From Actinophytocola oryzae (GTDB taxonomy: Bacteria; Actinomycetota; Actinomycetes; Mycobacteriales; Pseudonocardiaceae): a stretch of 64,000 nucleotides of DNA. The translations under genes were made by a program, and so were the position numbers. The DNA is taken from assembly GCF_004364325.1 (NCBI RefSeq), contig NZ_SOCP01000002.1:434001-498000 (forward strand), in the 5' to 3' direction. The notes beneath the pieces are model-generated. The model was not told where the DNA came from, did not search any database, and was given only the letters and a program-made list of their open reading frames with translations. Position 1 is the stretch's first letter, and every line of letters starts with the position of its first letter. Positions 24,507 to 33,219 of the stretch are shown here, in pieces.

Positions 24507-27404
24507 ATGCAGACGCGGGCTCCGTCGATCGTTGGCCGCGACACCGAGCTCGGTGTGCTCGACCGGGCGTTGGCGGACGCGCGGATCGGTCGCGGCGGTG
24601 CGGTGTTCCTGGTGGGCGAGCCGGGCATCGGCAAGTCGCGGCTGGCCAACGAGGCGTCCGGACGGGCCTTCGCCGCGGGGATGCGGGTGCTCCGCGGCCG
24701 GGGCAGCACGATCGGTCCCACGGTGCCCTTCCGGCCGCTGGCCGAGGCGTTGCTGTCACTGTCCAGAGTGGGCGACCCGGAGGTCGAGCGCGACCTCGGC
24801 CCCTACCGGCTCGTGCTCGGCAGGCTGGTCCCGGAGTGGGCGAACGGGGAACCCCAGCAGGGCGGCGAGTCGCTGGTGATCCTCGCCGAGGGAGTCGTGC
24901 GGCTCGCGTCGGCGCTGGGCAGGGAACGCGGTTGCCTGCTGATCCTCGACGACCTCCAGGACGCCGACGCCGAGACGCTGGCCGTCCTCGAGTACCTCGT
25001 GGACAACATCGGTACCGCCCCGACCGTGCTGGTCGCGACCATCCGCAACGAACCGTGTGACGCGCTCGACCTGGCGCAGGCCGTGGCGCAGCGTGGTTCC
25101 GGCGTGGTGCTGTCGCTGGACCGCCTCGGCCGCGACGAGGTGCGCGGGCTCGTCGCGTCCTGCCTGGACATCACGTCGGAGGACGTACCCGCGCCCGCAC
25201 TCGCCCGGCTGTGGGAGAGCAGCGCGGGAAACCCGTTCGTCCTGGAGGAGCTGCTGCACAGCATGGTGAGCACCGGCCTGCTGCGCCGGGGGACCGACGG
25301 CTGGCAGCTCGTCGGCGGGTCACGCACCGAGGTGCCCGCCACGCTCGTCCGCAGTATCGCCCGGCGCACCGACCGGCTCGGCCTGCAGGGCCGCATGCTG
25401 CTGTCGGTGGCCGCCGTGCTCGGGCCACGGTTCCCGCTGCCGGTGGTGCAGCGGGTGACCGGGATGGACGACCGGACACTGGTGAGCCACCTGCACGCGG
25501 GCGTCGCCGCGCAGCTGGTCACCACCGACGAACCCGCCCCCGACTGGTACGCCTTCCAGCACCCGCTGACCAGTGAGGCGTTGCTGGCCCAGCTCACCCC
25601 GACCGACCGCGCGGAGCTGTCCAGGCGGGCCGCCGACGCCATCGAGGAGTTCCACCCCGGCCTGCCAGGGGAGTGGTGCCAGCTCGTCGCCGCCCTGCGT
25701 GTCCAGTGTGGACAGAAAGTGGATGCCGCGGCGCTGTTCGCCGAGGCAGGCCGCCGTGCGCTCGCCGCGGGGGCCGCCGCGTCCGCGGTGTCGCTCCTGG
25801 CCAGGTCCGACGGCCTGCTGGAGGGCCACGAGGACGTCGACGCGCGGGCCGACCTGCTCGAGTCGCTGCTGTACGCGCTGGCCGAGGCTGGACAGTTCGA
25901 CCACGCCTTCCAGCTCGTGGAACGGCTGGAGGTGGTCGGCGCGCTGGACCTGCGGCGCAGGGCGATGCTGCACGTGCGGCTGGCCTGGGTGGCGGAGGTC
26001 GCGGGCAGGTACGACGAGGGAACCGCGCTGGTGGCCACCGCCCGGGAGCTGCTCGGCCCGTCGCCGGCCGATGCCGACGCGGCCTCACTGGCCGCCGTCG
26101 CCGCGGACCTCGCCCTCGGCGCACCCGACCACAACCGCACCGAGGAGGCGGAGGAGCTGGCCAGGAGCGCCGCGGAGATGGCGGAACGCGCCGACCTGCC
26201 CGCCATCGTCTGCCAGGCGTGGCAGACCATCGGCGACGTGGCCAGGGAGCGCGACCTGGCCGAGGCGAGCAGGTGCTACGAACGGGCCAGGGTGATCGCC
26301 GAGGAGCACCGCCTGCCGATCTGGCGGATCTACGCGCTGGTCCGGCTGGCGGGCAACGAGCTGCTCGCGACCTCGGACCCCACGAGCCTGCACCAGGCCA
26401 GGCTGGAGGCGTTGCGGGTCGGTGCGATCAGCATCGGTTACGTGGTGGACACGACCGTCGCCATGCACACCGTCCACTGTGGAGAGTTCAAGCGTGCGGC
26501 CGAGCTCGCCGACGAGTGCTACCGGGCGACCAGCCGCCTGCGACTGGCGTACGTGTCCCGGCACGCGTTGCTGACCAGGGCGACACTGGCCGCGCACCAG
26601 GGCAGGCGGCGCGAACTGGAACGCGCGCTCGCGGAGTTCCGTGCGGCGGAGGGGGAACAGTCCCAGGAACCGCCGCTGCGGGTCATGTGCGCGGTGCTGG
26701 AGGAGGACTGGGAACGCCTGCCGGTCGAGCTGGCGCGCGCGTGCGACCGCGAGGGGGACAACCCGTCCACGCTGCACCTGTCCGGCAGGCACGGGCTCTA
26801 CCTGTTGTTGCGGGTGCTGACGCGGGACGCGGACTGGCCGCAGTACGAGGAGGTCTGCGTGACCTCGGCCGGGCGGATGCGGTGGAACCGCCAGTTCGTG
26901 GTGCTGGCGCGTGCTGTCCTGTTGGGACGGTCCGGCCGCGGGGCCGAGGCGCTCGCCTCGGTCGAGGAGGCACAGGACATCGCCGCGCCCTTCGCGATGG
27001 CGCGGCCCCTGGGGCTGCGCCTGGTGGCCGAGGCCGCGCACACCGACGGGTGGGGCGAGCCGGAGAAGTGGCTGCGGTCGGCGGAGGAGTACTTCCACCA
27101 CGCGTCCGTACCAGCCGTCGCGAGCGCGTGCCGGGCACTGCTGCGCCAGGTGGGTGCGTCGGTGCAGCAACGCAGGCGGGGCACGGAACGCGTGCCGGAC
27201 GCGCTGCGCGGGCTGGGGGTGACGATCCGCGAGTACGAGGTGTTCGAACTGCTGGTCAACCGCCTCGGCAACAAGGCGATCGGTGCCCGCCTGCACATCT
27301 CCCCGCGCACGGTCGAGAAACACGTGGCCAGCCTGGTGGTCAAGACCGGGCAGACCGACCGCGAGGCGCTGAACGACTACGCGAAGGCCTTCTTCAGCGG
27401 GTGA
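24507..27404 (+). CDS. LAL-family LuxR regulator
   Basis: A 965-residue large ATP-binding LuxR-type activator. An N-terminal AAA domain has Walker A GEPGIGKSR near residues 40-50 and a Walker B-like LLILDDLQ. The middle is helical and TPR-like. The C-terminal LuxR helix-turn-helix contains LGNKAIGARLHISPRTVEKH. ATG 24507 is chosen over an upstream in-frame codon because the conserved IVGRD block follows at once. It lies between the LanM/LanA pair and the decarboxylase gene, overlapping the latter's 3' end by 11 bases in convergent orientation. It probably controls one or both RiPP operons (inference). Confidence 0.9.
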   Translation: MQTRAPSIVGRDTELGVLDRALADARIGRGGAVFLVGEPGIGKSRLANEASGRAFAAGMRVLRGRGSTIGPTVPFRPLAEALLSLSRVGDPEVERDLGPYRLVLGRLVPEWANGEPQQGGESLVILAEGVVRLASALGRERGCLLILDDLQDADAETLAVLEYLVDNIGTAPTVLVATIRNEPCDALDLAQAVAQRGSGVVLSLDRLGRDEVRGLVASCLDITSEDVPAPALARLWESSAGNPFVLEELLHSMVSTGLLRRGTDGWQLVGGSRTEVPATLVRSIARRTDRLGLQGRMLLSVAAVLGPRFPLPVVQRVTGMDDRTLVSHLHAGVAAQLVTTDEPAPDWYAFQHPLTSEALLAQLTPTDRAELSRRAADAIEEFHPGLPGEWCQLVAALRVQCGQKVDAAALFAEAGRRALAAGAAASAVSLLARSDGLLEGHEDVDARADLLESLLYALAEAGQFDHAFQLVERLEVVGALDLRRRAMLHVRLAWVAEVAGRYDEGTALVATARELLGPSPADADAASLAAVAADLALGAPDHNRTEEAEELARSAAEMAERADLPAIVCQAWQTIGDVARERDLAEASRCYERARVIAEEHRLPIWRIYALVRLAGNELLATSDPTSLHQARLEALRVGAISIGYVVDTTVAMHTVHCGEFKRAAELADECYRATSRLRLAYVSRHALLTRATLAAHQGRRRELERALAEFRAAEGEQSQEPPLRVMCAVLEEDWERLPVELARACDREGDNPSTLHLSGRHGLYLLLRVLTRDADWPQYEEVCVTSAGRMRWNRQFVVLARAVLLGRSGRGAEALASVEEAQDIAAPFAMARPLGLRLVAEAAHTDGWGEPEKWLRSAEEYFHHASVPAVASACRALLRQVGASVQQRRRGTERVPDALRGLGVTIREYEVFELLVNRLGNKAIGARLHISPRTVEKHVASLVVKTGQTDREALNDYAKAFFSG

Positions 27405-28008
27405 CCGCGGCCTCCTGATCGAGGTCCGCGACGTCCTCGACCTCCGCCGAGGACATCCGCTGCTCCAGCCAGGCGATGACCAGCTCGGTCGCCTCGTCCG
27501 GCGGCAGCATCGCGAGGCCCATCGCGTTCTCCCGGCGCCACAGCTCGAACACCGGTGTCGGCCGGGGATCCACGACCGTGTGGCCGTCGGCCCGCAACGT
27601 CGCCACGTTCCGCGTGGTCACGGCCTTCGCCCACATCGAATCGTTCATGCTGGGGAAGAACAGCGCGGGCCGCTCGTCGGCGAGGATCGCCGTCTGCGCC
27701 GGGCTTCCCGCCAGCCCGGCCGCGACCGCCGCCAGGGTGTTGGCGCTGGCGGGCAGCACCACCAGGCCGACGGACCGCCTGGCCAGCTCGGTCGGGTTCA
27801 ACCCGGGATCGTCGCTCGTGTAGAGCTCGTCGACGTACCAGGACAGCGCCGTCGGCTGGACGAACCGCTCCGCGCTGTGCGTGAGCAGCAGCCGGATCGG
27901 CAGGTCGATCTCCTGGCGCAGCCACGTCAGGTAGGGCGGCACGCTGATCGCCGCGCTGGCACCGGACACGATGACCGTCAGAGCATCGTTACGCATGCCC
28001 GAAAGCAT
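27394..28008 (-). CDS. EpiD/LanD-type flavoprotein cysteine decarboxylase
   Basis: A 204-residue protein of the homo-oligomeric FMN-containing Cys decarboxylase (HFCD) family. Diagnostic motifs are SGASAAI near the N-terminus, THSAERF, PASANT and PSMNDSMW, the last matching the PxMNxxMW substrate-recognition clamp of EpiD. Such enzymes oxidatively decarboxylate a C-terminal Cys to an ene-thiol, which closes onto a dehydroamino acid as S-aminovinyl-cysteine. Coenzyme A pathway homologues are usually fused or sit in housekeeping loci; this one lies between two genes for peptides ending in Cys. It is divergent from the 26-residue peptide operon across 177 bases. ATG 28008 is used; an internal ATG four codons later is equally possible. 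Confidence 0.85.
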   Translation of the reverse strand: MLSGMRNDALTVIVSGASAAISVPPYLTWLRQEIDLPIRLLLTHSAERFVQPTALSWYVDELYTSDDPGLNPTELARRSVGLVVLPASANTLAAVAAGLAGSPAQTAILADERPALFFPSMNDSMWAKAVTTRNVATLRADGHTVVDPRPTPVFELWRRENAMGLAMLPPDEATELVIAWLEQRMSSAEVEDVADLDQEAAVTR

Positions 28009-28185
28009 GCCCCGGGAGGGCGCGACAGCGGTACGGGATCACTACCCAGATTCGCGACCATCACGCCGGACCCCGGGCCGCGCGCCGGTCGATTTGGGGG
28101 CCGCGCACCCATGTCCCGTCGAGCCCACCATGGCAGTTTCGTTCTTGTGAGCCGGCCCCGGCCACACCTCGAGATGGAGGACAGC

Positions 28186-28266
28186 ATGAAGAAGATCGCG
28201 ATCCGCAAGAAGGGCTCCATCAAGCTCACCTCGTCGGCGTCGGCGTACGCCTGGCCGGTCTGCTGA
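28186..28266 (+). CDS. 26-residue candidate RiPP precursor ending in Cys
   Basis: A very short gene, supported by a well-placed GGAGG site 6 bases before the ATG and by a sharp change in composition. The N-terminal half, MKKIAIRKKGSIK, is strongly basic, with six Lys/Arg in 13 residues. The C-terminal half, LTSSASAYAWPVC, is small, hydroxylated and aromatic with one terminal Cys. This leader/core polarity, the strong hairpin just downstream and the following protease gene argue for a modified peptide. Ser19 lies seven residues before Cys26, the same spacing as Ser66-Cys73 in the LanM substrate. It lacks a double-Gly motif and is far shorter than lanthipeptide or thioamitide precursors. I do not recognise the family. 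A chance ORF cannot be excluded without homologues. Confidence 0.7.
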   Translation: MKKIAIRKKGSIKLTSSASAYAWPVC

Positions 28267-28280
28267 CCCAGTCGGAGAAC

Positions 28281-28328
28281 GGGCGTGCCTGGTGCCCCGC
28301 GCGGCTGACGCCGGGCACAGGCACGCCC
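28281..28328 (+). terminator. Attenuator-like hairpin after the short peptide gene
   Basis: GGGCGTGCCTGGTGCCC (28281-28297) pairs with GGGCACAGGCACGCCC (28313-28328), 16 base pairs with one bulged G and a 15-base loop. It lies 15 bases after the peptide stop and before the protease gene's start. A partial terminator here would give excess peptide mRNA over enzyme mRNA, as in many RiPP operons. Confidence 0.65.
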
Positions 28329-28355
28329 ATTTCGGCGTGCCCAGGGGAGAATGCC

Positions 28356-29519
28356 ATGACCACCGTGCTCGACTTCCACCCGCTGACCTTCGCGGACGAA
28401 CCCGACGGCGTCACCGTCGGCAGGCCGGACACCGGGGACTACGTTCTCCTGCCCACCGACGGGGCCGCCCTGCTGCGCAAGCTCTCCGGCGGGATGCCCG
28501 TCACCGAGGCCGAGGACTGGTACCGCACCGAGTTCGGCGAGCGCGTCGACATGGCGGACTTCGTGGACTCGTTGCGGGAGCTGGGTTTCGTCCGCGCGGG
28601 TGACGAGGAGCTGCTACGGGTCGGTGCCCCGAGGTGGCAGCGGCTCGGCCGCGCCGCCTTCTCGCCCCTGGCCTGGTTGTGTTACGCGGTCATCGTCGGC
28701 GCCTCGGTCGTCGCGATGGTCGCCGAGCCCGCGCTGCGACCACGCGTGGCCAACGTCTTCTTCTCCCCGTCACTCGTGGTCGTGCAGCTCGCGCTGGTGT
28801 TCGTGCAGATGCCCGCGGTGCTCTGGCACGAGTGCTACCACATGCTCGCGGGCAGGCGGCTCGGTCTGCACAGCAGGCTCGGCGTCGGCAGGCGTTGGTA
28901 CTACTTCGTCTTCGAGACCGAGCTGAACGGACTGCACGGCGTACCACGCGCGAAGCGGTACCTGCCGATGCTCGCAGGCATGGTCGGTGACCTCGTCCTG
29001 TACGGCTGTCTCGTGCTCGTCGCCGCGGCCGACCTGTCCGGCGGGCTCTCGCCGGTGGGCCGGTTCGCGCTCGCCGTGGCCTACGTCATGCTGCTGCGCC
29101 TGGTCTGGCAGTGCTACCTCAACCTGCGCACCGACCTGTACTTCGTGCTCACCACCGCCCTGGGCTGCACCGACCCGCACGCCGCGACCATGGCCTACCT
29201 GCGCGAGAAGTTCCGCGCGGTGCCCGGCGTCCGTCCATCCACGGTGGACCTCGCGGAGTTCTCGCCGAGGGACAGGAGGGTCGCGCCTGCGTTCGCCGTC
29301 GTCACCGCGGCCGGGTTCGCGCTGCTGGTGCTGACCGCGGTGCTCACCGTGCTGCCGGTCGCCGTCGAGTTCGTCCGGCAGTCGGGCGCCGCACTGTCCG
29401 CCGGGGCCACCGAACCCCGGTTCTGGGACTCGGTCGTCTCGCTGGTGCTGCTCGTCGCGCAGTTCGTCGTCCTGCCGTCGCTGGCCGGCAAGTCCACCAC
29501 CCGAAAGGAAGCACCATGA
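28356..29519 (+). CDS. PqqD-like domain fused to M50-type membrane metalloprotease
   Basis: A 387-residue membrane protein. Residues 5-90 (DYVLLPTDGAALLRKLSGG and on) resemble the small winged-helix PqqD/RRE fold that binds RiPP leaders. Then come about six hydrophobic segments. The second ends in LWHECYHMLAG, an HExxH zinc motif (His158, Glu159, His162), and NLRTDLYFVL places Asp260 where M50 enzymes have the third ligand. This is the layout of peptide zinc metalloproteases. A leader-binding domain on an intramembrane protease suggests that it captures and trims the 26-residue peptide during export (inference). GGGGA precedes the ATG. It shares an ATGA overlap with the TPR gene. The PqqD-like call is from pattern only; the M50 call is firm. 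Confidence 0.82.
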   Translation: MTTVLDFHPLTFADEPDGVTVGRPDTGDYVLLPTDGAALLRKLSGGMPVTEAEDWYRTEFGERVDMADFVDSLRELGFVRAGDEELLRVGAPRWQRLGRAAFSPLAWLCYAVIVGASVVAMVAEPALRPRVANVFFSPSLVVVQLALVFVQMPAVLWHECYHMLAGRRLGLHSRLGVGRRWYYFVFETELNGLHGVPRAKRYLPMLAGMVGDLVLYGCLVLVAAADLSGGLSPVGRFALAVAYVMLLRLVWQCYLNLRTDLYFVLTTALGCTDPHAATMAYLREKFRAVPGVRPSTVDLAEFSPRDRRVAPAFAVVTAAGFALLVLTAVLTVLPVAVEFVRQSGAALSAGATEPRFWDSVVSLVLLVAQFVVLPSLAGKSTTRKEAP

Positions 29520-31573
29520 ACAGCCACCTGTGGCTCGTGGCCCCGTGGCAGGGGAGCGCCGAGCCGGCCGACGTCACCGTCGACTGCCACCGCAGGCTGC
29601 GGGGCCCCTACACCGGACTCGGCGCCGTGCTGCGCGAGCTGGTGCCCACGATCGACGCGCGGTACCCGGACCTGGTGCGCCGCAACGTGATCGCGATCCT
29701 GTCGGTGGCGCCCGAGCTGCGTGGCACGGTCGAGGCCGAGCCGGACACCCTCACGGCACTGGCGGTGCCGACCGAGCGAACCCGTATCTACCCGGCGAAC
29801 CGGACCCGCAGGCACGCACACTCCGTCGTGGAACTGCTGGAGTCCTACACCGCTCTCGCCGGGCACGAGACGCTGACCCTGCGCTTCCGCGACGTCGACC
29901 TCGCCGACCACACCGACCAGGAGTTCCTGGCCATCGCACTGCGCAGGGCACGGTCGGGCCGCGTCCGGCTGCTGGTGGAGACGGTCGGCGAGGACCTGCC
30001 CGGCGAGCTGCGTACCGCGCTCGACCGGTACGCGCGACGGTTCGTCGTGCCCGAGCCGCCCGCGACCGGGAACGACCGCGCGGCGGCGGACCTGGTGGCC
30101 GCGTACGTGGCCTCGGACGGCACGACACGCCACCCGGCGGAGATCGCCGCGTACAGGGCGGCGGACCCGGACGTGCGTGCCCGGCTGCACGACGAACGCG
30201 CCGCCGCACTGTCCGCAATGGACGAACAGAGCCTGCGCCTCGGCGCCATCCCGTACCACCTGGAACACGGCACCGACCCCGTCGCCGCGGGCACGGCGCT
30301 GCTCGACGCGGCGAACTACTGCTTCGACCTGGGTTTCTACCACGCGGTGCTGGACTACGGCCCACGCGGCCGCGCGATCATGGACCCGACCGCCGACCTG
30401 CAGCCGTACTGGCTGCTGAGCACCAAGCTGACCACGGCACTGGCCGCCACCGGTCGAAGTGCCGAGACCGAGCCGATCTACCTGGAACTGAGCACGATGG
30501 GCACCGACCCGAAGGTGCACATGTCGTGCTGTTACGCCCTGGCCATGATGTTCACCCGCCACCACCCGCCGGAGCGCAGGAACCACCCGCTGGCCAAGGG
30601 TTTGCTGAACAACTCGATCGCCATGGCCGGCCTGCTGGCCGACCACGACGACCGCGTCTTCTTCACCGTGTTCCAGCAGAACGGCCTGGCGCTGGTCGAG
30701 ATGCACCTCGGCAACATGGCCGAGTCGCTGCGGCTGGTCAGCGAGGGGCTGGTGCGGTTGGACGCCGAGTTGCCCGCCGACAAGCACCGGCTGCACCGCT
30801 CGGTGCTGGTGAACAACAGGGCGAAGGTGCTGATGATCCAGGGCCGCCTGACCGAGTCGCTGGCGGATCTCGACGCGGTGATCGAGATGGACCCGAACTA
30901 CCCCGACTACTACTTCGACCGCGCCGACGTACGCCGCAAGCTCGGTGACCTCACTGGTGCCGAGGCGGACTACGACCACGCGACCACGCTCACGCCACCG
31001 TTCTGGGAGCTGTACTACAACCGCGCCGACATCCGGTCGGAACTCGGCGACCACGAGGGTGCGGTGGCCGATCTGTCCTATGTGGTCGAACTGGAACCGG
31101 GAGAGGTCGACGCACGGGTCAACCTGATCGACCTCCTGCTGGCAGCCGAGGACCTGGCCACGGCGAGCGTGCTCATCGACGAAGGCCTGCACCTGGCCCC
31201 CGGCAACGCCCGCCTGCTCCACGCCCGCGGCCTGGTGGCCCAGGAGAGCGGCGACGTCGAGCGCGCCCGCGCCGACTTCGACCAGGCGCTGGCCGTGGAC
31301 GCGAGCTGCGTGGTGGCACTGGCGAGCCGCGCGGCGCTGCTGCACGAACTCGACGACAACGAGGCCGCACTGGCCGACCTGGACCTGGCGGTGGCTCTGG
31401 CCCCCGCCGACCCGGACCTGTTGTACAACAGGGGTTTTGTCCGGCAGGCGACGGGTAGGTGCGCCGAGGCCGTTGCCGACTACGACGCCGCGCTGCGGTT
31501 GCCGGGCGCGGACGAGGAGGAGTTGCTGCGCCGGCGTGCGTCCTGCCATGCCGAATCACTGGTCTCCCGGTGA
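29516..31573 (+). CDS. TPR-repeat protein of the short-peptide operon
   Basis: A 685-residue soluble protein. The first ~190 residues form an unassigned domain with VDCHRRLRGPYTGLGAVLREL. Residues from about 200 to the end are helical, with clear tetratricopeptide repeats from about 440 (DLDAVIEMDPNYPDYYFDRADV; YNRADIRSELGDHEGAV; ARADFDQALAVD; ALADLDLAVALAPADPDLLYNRG). TPR arrays are protein- or peptide-binding scaffolds. The ATG overlaps the protease stop and its own stop overlaps the GTG of the flavin reductase gene, so all three are coupled. It may assemble enzyme and substrate. No catalytic motif is visible and I do not know the N-terminal domain. Confidence 0.82.
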   Translation: MNSHLWLVAPWQGSAEPADVTVDCHRRLRGPYTGLGAVLRELVPTIDARYPDLVRRNVIAILSVAPELRGTVEAEPDTLTALAVPTERTRIYPANRTRRHAHSVVELLESYTALAGHETLTLRFRDVDLADHTDQEFLAIALRRARSGRVRLLVETVGEDLPGELRTALDRYARRFVVPEPPATGNDRAAADLVAAYVASDGTTRHPAEIAAYRAADPDVRARLHDERAAALSAMDEQSLRLGAIPYHLEHGTDPVAAGTALLDAANYCFDLGFYHAVLDYGPRGRAIMDPTADLQPYWLLSTKLTTALAATGRSAETEPIYLELSTMGTDPKVHMSCCYALAMMFTRHHPPERRNHPLAKGLLNNSIAMAGLLADHDDRVFFTVFQQNGLALVEMHLGNMAESLRLVSEGLVRLDAELPADKHRLHRSVLVNNRAKVLMIQGRLTESLADLDAVIEMDPNYPDYYFDRADVRRKLGDLTGAEADYDHATTLTPPFWELYYNRADIRSELGDHEGAVADLSYVVELEPGEVDARVNLIDLLLAAEDLATASVLIDEGLHLAPGNARLLHARGLVAQESGDVERARADFDQALAVDASCVVALASRAALLHELDDNEAALADLDLAVALAPADPDLLYNRGFVRQATGRCAEAVADYDAALRLPGADEEELLRRRASCHAESLVSR

Positions 31574-32058
31574 CCGCCGTGGAGGAGGTCGTGAACGCGG
31601 CCCAGCTCCGCGACTTCATGCGGAGCTGGGCCACCGGCGTGGCGGTGGTGACGGCCTTGCTGGACGGAAAACCGGTGGGCTGCACCGTGAACGCCTTCAC
31701 CTCGGTGTCCCTGGACCCCCCACTGGTACTGGTATCCCTGACGGAGACAAGCCAAACCCTGACAGCGATCCGCGACAACCACACGTTCGGCGTGAACATC
31801 CTGGCGGAGAACCAGCACCACCTGGCCACCCACTTCGCGACGACACCGCCGGCACACCGGTTCGCCGCCGTACCCCACGAGCTGACCACCGGCATCCCCA
31901 CCCTGACCGACGCCCTCGCCACCCTGACCTGCTCGGTGGCCGACACGATCAGGGTCGCCGACCACGTCCTGGTCTTCGGCCGTCCCCGCCGTCACACCTC
32001 ACCAGCCGCCACCACGCCGGCCATCCTGTACGCCGGTGGCTACCGAGCCCTGGCGTGA
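31570..32058 (+). CDS. Flavin reductase-like domain protein
   Basis: A 162-residue protein of the HpaC/flavin reductase (FMN-binding split barrel) family: FMRSWATGVAVVTA, GCTVNAFTSVSLDPPLVLVSL and GVNILAENQ are typical. Such proteins reduce FMN or FAD with NAD(P)H for a partner enzyme. The GTG overlaps the TPR gene's stop (GTGA), placing it in the operon. The EpiD-like flavoprotein across the divergent promoter region is a possible partner, although EpiD oxidises its substrate and normally needs oxygen rather than reduced flavin. A role in an undiscovered oxygenation is equally possible. Confidence 0.85.
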   Translation: MTAVEEVVNAAQLRDFMRSWATGVAVVTALLDGKPVGCTVNAFTSVSLDPPLVLVSLTETSQTLTAIRDNHTFGVNILAENQHHLATHFATTPPAHRFAAVPHELTTGIPTLTDALATLTCSVADTIRVADHVLVFGRPRRHTSPAATTPAILYAGGYRALA

Positions 32059-32134
32059 GTCCGGGGCTGGCGCTGACGTCCGACTTCCGCCAGACACAAG
32101 GAGGAAGATCCGAACCAACTGGGGAGAAGTGACA

Positions 32135-32410
32135 ATGAGGAGTTTCCCACGCGCGGTCGCCGTCGCGGTGGCGTGCATCGCGGCAGTGGCCATGGCGCAG
32201 GTCCCCGCCAGTGCGGCACCTGCCGACGAGGACACGGTAGTCGGGGGTTGCAGCAGCTTCCCTCCAACGCCGTGCGGCGAGGTGCAGAACAACTCCGTGC
32301 GATCCGTGCGGGTCTCGTTGAACTGGACGTGCTCCGCTGACACGGCTCCGATCGGCTCGAGCCTCAACACCGTCACGATCCACAGCACCACCTGCGGCGT
32401 CGGCTCCTGA
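32135..32410 (+). CDS. Small secreted Cys-containing protein
   Basis: A 91-residue protein with a Sec signal peptide: RSFPR, a hydrophobic run, then ASAAP as a likely cleavage site near residues 26-28. The mature part has four Cys (GGC, TPCG, WTCS, TTCG) and may carry two disulfides. GGGGAGAAG precedes the ATG. It follows the flavin reductase gene by 76 bases on the same strand and could be co-transcribed. Family not recognised. Confidence 0.7.
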   Translation: MRSFPRAVAVAVACIAAVAMAQVPASAAPADEDTVVGGCSSFPPTPCGEVQNNSVRSVRVSLNWTCSADTAPIGSSLNTVTIHSTTCGVGS

Positions 32411-32533
32411 CCGGCGCGGCGCGGCCGCCGGTTCCCGCAGCGGATCTGCCTGCGGCGCAACCCCATCGCCTCTCACACGTCTGTTCATGTGGAAGCGCCC
32501 AACGGATTCGGGGTCAACCGGAGGCAATTCACC

Positions 32534-33145
32534 ATGTGGCACAGCACTGTCAGGAAGGGCTTTCTCATCGCCGGGGGAGTGACGGCCGCGGTCGTCCTCG
32601 CGGGTTGCGGGCAGCAGGCGGCGGAGTCGGCCTCGCCGGACGGATCGCGGACCAGTACCGCGACGAGCGACGTCCAGGCGCAGGCCGAGACGTCGTCGGC
32701 ACCGGCCGCCAACAGCGCGGAGTGCAAGGTCGCGGACCTCACCATCGGTTTCGGGCAGTCGGAAGGCGCGGCGGGCACCATCTACCGGCCGATCATCTTC
32801 ACCAACAAGGGAACCCGCACGTGCACCATGCAGGGTTTCCCCGGTGTGTCCTATGTGGCCGGTGACGACGGCCACCAGGTCGGGCCGGGTGCGGACCACA
32901 GCAGCGACAAGCTGCCCGCGGTCACGCTGAAGCCGGGTGACAGCGCCAACTCCAGCCTCGGCGTGCGCAACGCCGTGGCCGACGATCCCAACTGCCAGAA
33001 GACCGCGGTGCGTGGTCTGCGGGTCTACCCGCCGGACGAGTACGACTCGATGTTCCTGGCGAGCGAGGGCACCGCGTGTGCGGGCACCACGTCCGAGAAC
33101 CAGCTGACCATCTCGTCGATCGAGCCCGGGACCAGCCACCACTGA
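32534..33145 (+). CDS. DUF4232-type lipoprotein
   Basis: A 203-residue lipoprotein. The signal has a basic start, a hydrophobic run and the lipobox VLAGC. After a Ser/Thr/Ala-rich linker the domain begins ECKVADLTIGFG and includes IIFTNKGTRTCTMQGFPGVSYV, the pattern of the actinobacterial DUF4232 family, often extracytoplasmic and beta-rich. Role unknown. The ATG has GGAGG at the right distance; an upstream in-frame start would bury the signal peptide. A strong bidirectional hairpin follows its stop. Confidence 0.85.
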   Translation: MWHSTVRKGFLIAGGVTAAVVLAGCGQQAAESASPDGSRTSTATSDVQAQAETSSAPAANSAECKVADLTIGFGQSEGAAGTIYRPIIFTNKGTRTCTMQGFPGVSYVAGDDGHQVGPGADHSSDKLPAVTLKPGDSANSSLGVRNAVADDPNCQKTAVRGLRVYPPDEYDSMFLASEGTACAGTTSENQLTISSIEPGTSHH

Positions 33146-33162
33146 CGTCACCGATCCACACA

Positions 33163-33207
33163 GCTCGCCGCGGTCGGGGTTTCACGAGAACCCCGACCGC
33201 GGCGAGC
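33163..33207. terminator. Bidirectional terminator hairpin
   Basis: GCTCGCCGCGGTCGGGGTT (33163-33181) and its exact reverse complement (33189-33207) flank a 7-base loop, between the convergent lipoprotein and tannase-family genes. Confidence 0.85.
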
Positions 33208-33219
33208 GTGTGTTCGGTG

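Noticed and set aside
28356..29519. Assignment of the M50 operon to daptides
   Set aside because: Daptide clusters also need an aminotransferase, dehydrogenase and methyltransferase and have Thr-ended precursors; none is present.
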